Assembly: GCA_003023165.1 (NCBI GenBank) | Contig: PXSD01000076.1 | Span: 1-6,913 of the forward strand | Direction: 5' to 3' | DNA: 6,913 bases | Source of the DNA: Halobacteriales archaeon QS_9_67_15 | GTDB taxonomy: Archaea; Halobacteriota; Halobacteria; Halobacteriales; Haloarculaceae | Shown: positions 1 to 4,740 of the stretch, piece by piece | Layout: each line of letters starts with the position of its first letter | Position numbering within the stretch: position 1 is the first letter of the stretch | Notes under the pieces: model-generated | What the model saw: the letters and a program-made list of their open reading frames with translations, nothing else | Told to the model about the DNA's origin: nothing | Database searches by the model: none | Made by a program: the position numbers and the translations under genes

Positions 1-85
1 CCGATGCGAACGCCGTGGCGGCGCCCGCCGTCGCCATCAGCGCCGCAACGACGGCCACGCCGGCGAATGCGATTCGCGAGTTCAT
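1..85 (-). CDS. N-terminal signal or anchor segment of an exported protein (partial)
   Basis: This is the beginning of a minus-strand gene that runs off the left edge of the window; 28 codons are visible. The peptide starts MNSRIAFAGVAVVAALMATA and goes on Gly-Ala-Ala-Thr-Ala-Phe-Ala-Ser. One Arg near the N-terminus, an Ala/Val-rich hydrophobic stretch and an Ala-x-Ala-like end (Ala-Phe-Ala) are the layout of a Sec signal peptide or N-terminal membrane anchor. There is no twin Arg, so a Tat signal is unlikely. The start is supported by a strong Shine-Dalgarno, GGAGGG, five bases upstream. The mature protein lies outside the window, so its function cannot be named. Confidence 0.7.
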   Translation of the reverse strand, partial: MNSRIAFAGVAVVAALMATAGAATAFAS

Positions 86-89
86 GCAC

Positions 90-117
90 TCCCTCCAACA
101 ACGGGGTATCAAAAAGC
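90..117 (-). promoter_or_regulatory. TATA-like box and Shine-Dalgarno for the signal-peptide gene
   Basis: Read on the minus strand, a T-rich element CTTTTTGATAC (about 107-116) lies 22-31 bases before the ATG at 85. It is followed by GGAGGGA (90-96), which matches the archaeal 16S anti-Shine-Dalgarno. Having both is unusual in this window, because the other genes look leaderless. Confidence 0.5.
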
Positions 118-128
118 GGTCACGTTAG

Positions 129-146
129 CTCAAACAACTGTTTGAG
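129..146. promoter_or_regulatory. 8-2-8 palindrome, possible operator
   Basis: CTCAAACA and TGTTTGAG form a perfect 8-bp inverted repeat around a two-base centre. It is AT-rich against a GC-rich background. It sits just upstream of the TATA-like box of the minus-strand gene at 1-85, the position where archaeal activators or repressors bind. It is also 75 bases past the stop of the DUF389 gene, so a role in that gene's 3' end is possible but less likely. No regulator can be assigned. Confidence 0.4.
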
Positions 147-220
147 GTTCCGAAATCGACCGTACACCTGCGTCTGACCGGGGATGACGGCGTCGGGACC
201 GGTTTCCGAACTGACAGCCG

Positions 221-1440
221 CTAAACGGATTCGATGCGGATGAGTCGGACCTGCGTCCTGACTTCGCGGTCGATGGCGCGTTCGATCTTTCTGTCGATCA
301 GGCTGGCGAGCCCCGGCTGTGGCTCTCCTTCAACTCCGACGGTGATGGTCACTCCCACCGGGTGGTCGATGAGGAACCCGCTGCTCCTGTTGACCTCGAA
401 TTCGATCACCTCGGCGTCAGAACCGGACTCGTTGAGCGCCAGCGTCGTCGCGTCCTGGATCTTCTCCTCGGTCGTGGCGCCGCGGACCGAGTCGTAGGTG
501 ACTCCGCCGAGGAACACCGACAGCAGGACGATGGCGACGACGAGGATCCCGACCCGTCGGAAGGTCGCGCCGCGGGCCTCGTCGAGCTGGAACCAGTCGG
601 TCGGCCGGTAGCCGCTGTAGCGCAGGACGACCAACGCGGCGAGGTTGATCGACAACAGGTTCACCAGCACGAGTACGCCGGCGCCCAGCGACACGAACGG
701 CAGTCCCCACGCCATCCCGATCCCGACGGTCGCGGCCGGGGGAATGAGCGCGACGGCGATCATGACACCGACGATCGCGGACGAGACGCCAGCGGTCAGC
801 GATAGGGCACCTCCGGAATCGCGGTAACGTCGGTGAACGGTGGTATCAGCTGAACGGTCTTGGTGACCCACGCGAAGACGGCCGCGGCCAGAACGGAGAC
901 GACGACGCCGATCACCTGAAACTTGACGCCCTCCGCGAACAGCTCGTGGTCCACGATGACCGTCCCGACGCTCGCGGCCATCGCCGGACCGATCAGCGGC
1001 GCGATGACCATCGACCCGACGACGACCGCCGGCGAGTCGAGCAGCAGTCCCGCCGTCGCGATGACGGCGCTGACGACCGTCATGATGAGATACGGCCGCA
1101 TCGGCATGAGGAGGTCCTCCGCGGACGTTTCCAGTTCCTCGCGGGCGATCCGTTCGTTGCTCTTCGCCTCCGTGTAGCGCTCTTCGAGCTCATCGAAGTC
1201 CTCGGAGACGATCGTCTCGGCGTCCAGAACGATTGTGTACGTGCTCTCGTCGATACCCGCTGTACGGAGCGTGTCGAGCACCGGTTCGACGGCGTTCGTC
1301 GGAAGCGGGACGTACGCGACCGCGGCATACTCCCGACCGCTGGTCTCATCCGTGAGAACGTAATCGACCTCCTCGTCGTCGAGCGTGTCCGTGACCGTCT
1401 GGCGCTTGCCCGCCGGGATCGTGATCTGGACGAGACGCAC
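221..1440 (-). pseudogene. DUF389/TIGR00341-type membrane protein, broken by internal deletion and frameshift
   Basis: Two minus-strand frames together make one DUF389-family protein of unknown function. The N-terminal part (stop at 796) has a soluble domain starting VRLVQITIPAGKR, then membrane segments containing VVGSMVIAPLIGPAMAASVG and VIGVVVSVLAAAVFAW, up to FTDVTAIPEV. The C-terminal part resumes in another frame at GGALSLTAGVSS, continues through VGVMIAVALIPPAATVGIG and LLSINLAALVVL plus a further helix, and ends at 221 with a short soluble tail. From memory of the family, about 20 residues forming one membrane helix normally join PEV to GALSL. These are missing, and the junction (around 806-814) is out of frame, so translation stops eight codons later. 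The start is taken as GTG at 1440, because family members begin MRLVQ-like and a TATA-like box lies 28 bases upstream. An in-frame ATG at 1512 would add 24 atypical residues. Probably non-functional. Confidence 0.85.
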
Positions 1441-1464
1441 GTCCCACGAATCGACCACCACAGG

Positions 1465-1472
1465 CAAATACT
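1465..1472 (-). promoter_or_regulatory. TATA-like box for the DUF389 gene
   Basis: On the minus strand AGTATTTG is centred about 28 bases before the proposed GTG start at 1440. This spacing fits a leaderless haloarchaeal transcript and supports that start over the upstream ATG at 1512. Confidence 0.35.
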
Positions 1473-1559
1473 CTGCGCTCGGACCGCGCCACTCGTGGCT
1501 CTCACCACGCACACACTCGCAGGCCGCTCGCCGTTCGCGGTCGCTCTCGTTGTCTGCTC

Positions 1560-1580
1560 ACGGGCGGCTTCGCCGCCCGT
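1560..1580. repeat. Perfect 9-bp hairpin in divergent intergenic region
   Basis: Arms ACGGGCGGC and GCCGCCCGT flank the loop TTC. The hairpin lies between the divergent DUF389 and hsp20 genes, about 62 bases before the hsp20 TATA-like box. No T-tract follows on either strand, so a terminator is not supported. It follows a purine-poor stretch containing GCGGTCGCTC, which also occurs in reverse orientation near the right edge of the window. It may be a degenerate haloarchaeal intergenic repeat. The rest of 1441-1677 shows only the two promoters. Confidence 0.5.
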
Positions 1581-1641
1581 TGCATGGTACGAAGGATCGA
1601 AGGTCCCTCGCTAGTTGCGACCTCGCACCCCTTCCGCGAGC

Positions 1642-1653
1642 CGAAAGCTTTTG
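1642..1653 (+). promoter_or_regulatory. hsp20 core promoter
   Basis: CGAAAGCTTTTG combines a BRE-like CGAAA with an A/T-rich box centred about 30 bases before the ATG at 1678. No Shine-Dalgarno precedes the start, so the transcript is probably leaderless. Confidence 0.5.
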
Positions 1654-1677
1654 CCATCGATCCACATAGCGTCCCCC

Positions 1678-2073
1678 ATGCGACGCGACGACCGCGACGA
1701 CCCATTCGACGAGTTCTTCCGGGAGATAGAGCGGATGATGAACGACGTGATGGACGACGCACGCGCCCAGACCGGGTCGGGGCCCGGCGCGTCGGACCCC
1801 GGTTCGGCGGACGTCCACCTCGACGTCTACGAGAAAGACGACCAGCTCAGGGTCGTCGCGGACATCCCCGGCATCGACAAAGGCGACATCGATCTCCGGT
1901 GTGACGGCGAGGTGCTGACCCTCGACGCCGCCGGCGATACCCGCGAGTACCACGAGCGAGTCCGCCTTCCGTCCAGCGTCGACGAACACTCCGCGTCGGC
2001 CTCGTACAACAACGGCATCCTCGAGGTCACCTTCGACCGCGCCGACGACTCCGCGAACATCGACCTGTCCTGA
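1678..2073 (+). CDS. Hsp20/alpha-crystallin family small heat-shock protein
   Basis: This encodes a 131-residue cytoplasmic holdase chaperone, a family that binds unfolding proteins without ATP and hands them to refolding systems. Residues 1-43 form a variable acidic arm with an amphipathic stretch (DEFFREIERM). The alpha-crystallin domain covers about 44-120: VADIPGIDKGDI (59-71) is the family's early strand and loop, and YNNGILEV (110-117) contains the hallmark NG-(I/V)-L motif. The C-terminus carries IDL (128-130), which fits the I-x-I/L tail motif that docks neighbouring subunits in the oligomer. The length is normal for haloarchaeal Hsp20. The frame stays open 21 codons further upstream, but the ATG at 1678 is chosen because the TATA-like box is 30 bases before it and the upstream residues are Arg/Pro-rich. 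The gene stands alone, divergent from the DUF389 gene. Heat or stress induction is expected for the family but cannot be read here. Confidence 0.93.
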   Translation: MRRDDRDDPFDEFFREIERMMNDVMDDARAQTGSGPGASDPGSADVHLDVYEKDDQLRVVADIPGIDKGDIDLRCDGEVLTLDAAGDTREYHERVRLPSSVDEHSASASYNNGILEVTFDRADDSANIDLS

Positions 2074-2089
2074 CGGGCCGGCGACTCCG

Positions 2090-2119
2090 CCGCGACAGTC
2101 AGAGACCGATCCGTCGCGG
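2090..2119. repeat. Weak inverted repeat downstream of hsp20
   Basis: CCGCGAC (2090-2096) and GTCGCGG (2113-2119) form a 7-bp inverted repeat with a 16-base loop, starting 17 bases past the hsp20 stop. It could fold in the hsp20 transcript end. No T-tract follows it closely, so terminator function is uncertain. In such GC-rich DNA a chance pairing is quite possible. Confidence 0.25.
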
Positions 2120-2140
2120 TCGCGCTCCCGGCTGGAGCAC

Positions 2141-2148
2141 TCTTTTCA
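2141..2148 (+). promoter_or_regulatory. TATA-like box for the zinc-ribbon gene
   Basis: TCTTTTCA is centred about 27 bases before the ATG at 2172 and no Shine-Dalgarno is visible. This fits a leaderless transcript with its own promoter, separate from hsp20. Confidence 0.4.
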
Positions 2149-2171
2149 CCGCACAGTGTGAGATACGGTCG

Positions 2172-2756
2172 ATGCCGTCCGACCAGCACGATCCGTCCTG
2201 TCCGTCCCGCGACGAGCCGGTCGGCGCCCGGGCGACCTACTGTATGCACTGCGGGACGGAGTTCACCGCCGCCGAGCGCGACGGCGTCGCGGGAGCGGCC
2301 GACGAGGCCGGCGCGACCGACTTCCGGGACGCCGGCGAGGAGTTCATTGACGACCTGGCCTCCGGCAACGACACCGTCGACGCCTCGACCGGCGACACCG
2401 CTTTCGGTGACACTGCGTCTGGCGAGACGCCGGACACCCCAACCGTCGAAGAGCCCGATACTACCCCAACTGTCGACGGGGAAACTGGTGCCCTCGCTGC
2501 GGACAGCGACTCCGGCGGTGAGGCGACCGCTGTGGGCCAGCCCGAGTCCGCGGAGACCGGCGGCGGCTACGAACTCGGTCACGCCGGGAGCCGCGTCGTC
2601 GCGGCGACGGTGGCCGCCGACGGTAGCGCGGCCGGTCGGGACGCGCCAGACGAGACGGCAGCGGTCGACGACACCAATGAGTGCCCGGTCTGTGGCGAGT
2701 CCGACTGCGGAAAACTGTTCCACGTCCATCTCTCGCCGCCGTGGCGTGATGAGTGA
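2172..2756 (+). CDS. Acidic zinc-ribbon protein of unknown function
   Basis: This encodes a 194-residue soluble protein with putative metal-binding ends and a low-complexity middle. Near the N-terminus, C10-P-S-R13, a ten-residue gap and C24-M-H-C27 reproduce the CPxC-x10-CxxC zinc-ribbon spacing common in haloarchaeal proteins, except that the second ligand is Arg (codon CGC at 2208-2210) where Cys is expected. Residues about 30-168 are rich in Asp, Glu, Thr, Gly and Ala, with imperfect TVE/TVD/TGD repeats, and are probably disordered. The C-terminus has a second cluster, C171-P-V-C174, C179, H184 and H186, with enough ligands for one zinc site, followed by a short SPPWRDE end. No catalytic domain is visible. 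Zinc ribbons often mediate protein or nucleic-acid contacts, but the partner is unknown. The gene ends 123 bases before the aminotransferase start; a shared operon is not evident. Confidence 0.8.
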   Translation: MPSDQHDPSCPSRDEPVGARATYCMHCGTEFTAAERDGVAGAADEAGATDFRDAGEEFIDDLASGNDTVDASTGDTAFGDTASGETPDTPTVEEPDTTPTVDGETGALAADSDSGGEATAVGQPESAETGGGYELGHAGSRVVAATVAADGSAAGRDAPDETAAVDDTNECPVCGESDCGKLFHVHLSPPWRDE

Positions 2757-2794
2757 GCAGCCGCACCCGGCCGAGACGGGCGGAGACCGACTGT

Positions 2795-2832
2795 GTCGAC
2801 TGGGTCGACGGTGTCGCTTCGCCATCAAAACT
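2795..2832 (+). promoter_or_regulatory. Promoter region of the aminotransferase gene with small inverted repeat
   Basis: ATCAAAACT (2824-2832) is the only TATA-like element before the aminotransferase. It lies about 50 bases before the GTG at 2880, implying a leader of about 25 bases, with GGTGG at 2870-2874 as a possible weak Shine-Dalgarno. Just upstream, GTCGAC-TGG-GTCGAC (2795-2809) forms a 6-bp inverted repeat that could be an operator. GTCGAC is itself palindromic and common in such DNA, so this is tentative. Confidence 0.3.
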
Positions 2833-2879
2833 ACCATACCACCTCGCACCGACCGTCTCGATACCGACCGGTGGTTTCC

Positions 2880-4031
2880 GTGCCCGAGAAACAGGAATAC
2901 ACAGGCGACTACGACGACAAGACGCTGTACATCCCCGGCCCGACCCGAGTTCGCGAGGACGTCATCGAGGAGATGGCCCAGCCGATGTTCGGCCACCGCA
3001 TGGACCGGATGACCGACCTCTACACGACCATCGTCGAGGACACGAAGACGTTCCTCGACACCGACAACGAGGTCGTCGTCCTCACGGCCTCGGGGACCGA
3101 GTTCTGGGAGTCCTCGACGCTCAACCTCGTCGACGAGAACATCCTCGTCCCGACCTGCGGGAGCTTCAGCGAACGCCACGCCAACGTCGCCGAACGACTC
3201 GGGAAGGACGTCGACCGCCTCGAGTACGACTGGGGGGAAGCCATCAAGCCCGAGGACATCCGCGACCACCTCGAATCGACGGACAAACACCACGACGTCG
3301 TCGCCACGGTGATGAACGAGTCCTCGACCGGCGTTCGCAACCCCATCGAGGAGATCGGCGACATCGTCGCGGAGTACCCGGACACCTACTTCGTCGTCGA
3401 CGCCGTTTCCGCGCTCGGCGGTGACTACGTCGACATCGACGAGCACGACATCGACGTCATCTTCGCCTCCACCCAGAAGGCGTTCGCCATGCCGCCGGGC
3501 CTGGCGGTCTGCGTCGTCAGCGACGACGCCTACGAACGGGAACTGGAGAAAGCGTCGGCGTCGTGGTACGGCGGTTTCCAGCGCACTATCGACTACTACG
3601 AGCGGAAGGGTCAGACCCACTCCACGCCCGCCATCCCGGTCATGCTCGCCTACCGCAAGCAGATGAAGCACATGCTCGATGAGGGCCACCGCGTCCGCGA
3701 CCAGCGCCACCAGGAGATGACCGAGTACGTCCACGACTGGGCGCGCGAACACTTCGACCTGTTCGCGGAGAAGGGGTACCGCTCCCAGACCGTCTCCTGC
3801 ATCGAGAACACGCGAGGCATCGACGTGGCCGCGACCATCGAGGCGGTCTCCGAGGAGTACGACTTCGTGTTCTCGAACGGCTACGGCTCCCAGCTCGGCG
3901 AGCAGACGTTCGACCGATTTCGATCGCTGACCGTTCTCCCGACCGAAACACGTCGTCGCTGCTCTCCGAAGCGGGACCGGAGAACTCGCACGAGAGGCCA
4001 CGCGCTGCTCGGAGACGCCGCGTTCACGTAG
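2880..4031 (+). CDS. PLP-dependent aminotransferase, alanine/serine-glyoxylate type, with replaced C-terminus
   Basis: This is a fold-type I (class V) PLP enzyme of the alanine-glyoxylate/serine-glyoxylate aminotransferase group, which moves amino groups between small amino acids and 2-oxo acids such as glyoxylate or pyruvate. From the GTG at 2880: YIPGPT (17-22) is the N-terminal family signature, SGT (71-73) lies in the PLP-phosphate loop, D174 in VVDAVSALGG pairs with the pyridine nitrogen, and K200 in STQKAFAMPPG is the Schiff-base lysine. STPAIP (248-253) is also conserved. The match holds through GYGSQLGEQTF (residue 344). Family members then continue with RIGHMG-like sequence and a last helix of about 30 residues. 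Here 39 unrelated Arg-rich residues follow to the stop. The lost Arg corresponds to the one that binds the substrate carboxylate in human AGT (R360), so the enzyme is probably inactive or altered. The frame is open further upstream, but those residues are atypical. Confidence 0.87.
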   Translation: MPEKQEYTGDYDDKTLYIPGPTRVREDVIEEMAQPMFGHRMDRMTDLYTTIVEDTKTFLDTDNEVVVLTASGTEFWESSTLNLVDENILVPTCGSFSERHANVAERLGKDVDRLEYDWGEAIKPEDIRDHLESTDKHHDVVATVMNESSTGVRNPIEEIGDIVAEYPDTYFVVDAVSALGGDYVDIDEHDIDVIFASTQKAFAMPPGLAVCVVSDDAYERELEKASASWYGGFQRTIDYYERKGQTHSTPAIPVMLAYRKQMKHMLDEGHRVRDQRHQEMTEYVHDWAREHFDLFAEKGYRSQTVSCIENTRGIDVAATIEAVSEEYDFVFSNGYGSQLGEQTFDRFRSLTVLPTETRRRCSPKRDRRTRTRGHALLGDAAFT

Positions 4032-4145
4032 CTGCTCCGCTTTCTCGGAACGCTACTGGTGGCCCGCGTACGCCGCTCGGCAGTGGCGTTAGCGAACGAA
4101 GGGCGGTGAGAGGGTGCGAGTCGGTCCCGAGTTCCCCCCTGGCGA
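3912..4145. other. Unassigned rearrangement scar between two truncated genes
   Basis: This stretch holds the non-homologous tail and stop of the aminotransferase frame (3912-4031) and about 114 bases to the stop of the GNAT remnant. Translations in all frames are Arg/Ser/Pro-rich and look non-coding, and I recognise no transposase fragment, tRNA or terminal inverted repeat. It lies where the aminotransferase loses homology and where the opposite-strand GNAT gene ends, so it probably contains a deletion or insertion junction. Its origin cannot be named from sequence alone. Confidence 0.5.
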
Positions 4146-4345
4146 CTATCCGCTCTCGCGCCAGTCCTCCCGGAGCAGTCCGTAGTGATACGTGTCGACG
4201 TACTCGCCGTCGATGAATCGGTCCCGTCGAATCGTCCCTTCCTCTCGAACCCGAGAGATCCGAGCAGGCCCCGAGACGCCTTCTTGAAGTCGTGTGCGAC
4301 GGCGCCGACGGCCAGGTAGTCGTAGGTCCGGAACACAGCGCAGGC
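4146..4345 (-). pseudogene. GNAT acetyltransferase C-terminal remnant with frameshift
   Basis: On the minus strand, AVFRTYDYLAVGAVAHDF followed by KKASRGLLGSLGFER matches the second half of haloarchaeal GNAT N-acetyltransferases, including the DFN-ASRGLLE-LGFE-type helix and strand that contact acetyl-CoA. After GFER the frame changes. The adjacent frame continues EGTIRRDRFIDGEYVDTY and then HYGLLREDWRESG to a stop at 4146, which is a typical GNAT C-terminus. Restoring one G near 4241-4243 (AGG AAG to AGG GAA) rejoins the two parts. The N-terminal half, including the acetyl-CoA pyrophosphate-loop motif (Q/R-x-x-G-x-G/A), is absent: upstream of about 4345 the sequence stops resembling the family and soon enters the promoter of the winged-helix gene. 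It has about 65 of the usual 170-190 residues and no start, so it is a decayed fragment. Confidence 0.75.
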
Positions 4346-4360
4346 GCTCTGTTCGTCAGG

Positions 4361-4403
4361 GAAATAGACGCATAACAATGCCCATCCGACGCCGAGCATC
4401 GGC
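4361..4403 (+). promoter_or_regulatory. Promoter and start-proximal inverted repeat of the winged-helix gene
   Basis: GAAATAG (4361-4367) and CATAACAAT (4371-4379) are the only A/T-rich elements nearby. The second is about 30 bases before the ATG at 4405, as expected for a leaderless transcript. GCCGA-GCA-TCGGC (4391-4403) is a 5-bp inverted repeat ending one base before the ATG, where a bound repressor would block initiation. Autoregulation by the encoded DNA-binding protein is possible but is only an inference. Confidence 0.35.
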
Positions 4404-4404
4404 T

Positions 4405-4662
4405 ATGGCAACACAACATGGTCGGGACGGTACGATCGCGGGGACGCCGCTGACCGACACGCAGTCGCAGCTCCTCTCGTATCTCCGTGACCGAGTCGAA
4501 GGCACCACGTATCTCAAGTCGAAATACGTCGCAACGGAGCTGGGGCTGTCCTCGAAGGAGGTGGGGATCAACATGGGGATCCTCGAAGAGCGCGCGACCG
4601 GGATCGAGATCGAACAGTGGGGCCGGTCCTCGAGCACGACGTGGAAGGTGACTGACCGATAG
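4405..4662 (+). CDS. Small winged-helix DNA-binding protein
   Basis: This encodes an 85-residue single-domain protein. Residues 16-30 (LTDTQSQLLSYLRDR) form the first helix, 36-47 (YLKSKYVATELG) the second, and 49-62 (SSKEVGINMGILEE) the presumed recognition helix. GIEIEQWGRSSSTTWKV (66-82) gives the two wing strands. This fits a haloarchaeal family of very small winged-helix proteins ending in W(G/R)-x-SSSTTW-(K/R)V, which I recall under a DUF label (DUF7123) but cannot verify here. It has no effector domain, so it probably acts as a DNA-binding regulator or architectural protein; the target is unknown. The ATG at 4405 is chosen over the in-frame ATG at 4378 because the nine extra residues (MPIRRRASA) are basic and the TATA-like spacing favours 4405. 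ligA begins 78 bases downstream with its own promoter-like element. Confidence 0.82.
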   Translation: MATQHGRDGTIAGTPLTDTQSQLLSYLRDRVEGTTYLKSKYVATELGLSSKEVGINMGILEERATGIEIEQWGRSSSTTWKVTDR

Positions 4663-4705
4663 CTCCCGCTCACCCGCGCCGCCCCGAACGGCCGCCCGGC
4701 ACCGA

Positions 4706-4716
4706 TCCTTCAAAGA
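4706..4716 (+). promoter_or_regulatory. TATA-like box for ligA
   Basis: CCTTCAAAG (4707-4715) is centred about 30 bases before the ATG at 4741. No convincing Shine-Dalgarno is present, only GGGACGGG close to the start. Leaderless transcription from this box is the simplest reading, although read-through from the winged-helix gene 78 bases upstream is possible. Confidence 0.35.
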
Positions 4717-4740
4717 GGGTGCCGCCGCGAGGGACGGGTA

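Noticed and set aside
796..871. Programmed frameshift joining the two DUF389 halves
   Set aside because: A ribosomal slip would not restore the missing ~20 residues and membrane helix, and no slippery heptamer is visible at the junction.
1560..1580. Factor-independent terminator
   Set aside because: The hairpin is strong but lies upstream of both divergent genes and has no T-tract on either side.
2793..2879. Upstream GTG extension of the aminotransferase
   Set aside because: The 29 extra residues are His/Arg/Ser-rich, overlap the only TATA-like element, and precede the point where family homology starts (PEKQEYTGDY).
2748..3012. Small gene starting at ATGA overlapping the zinc-ribbon stop
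   Set aside because: Its frame is Arg/Pro/Thr-rich, runs into the aminotransferase in another frame and has no family resemblance.
1827..4001. Long open frame on the minus strand opposite Hsp20, the zinc-ribbon gene and the aminotransferase
   Set aside because: It is antisense to three genes with clear family matches. Its product is Val/Asp/Arg-rich with no recognisable domain; such long shadow frames are usual in GC-rich haloarchaeal DNA.
4378..4404. Upstream ATG start for the winged-helix protein
   Set aside because: It adds a basic nine-residue peptide unlike the acidic protein, and no TATA-like element sits 25-32 bases before it.
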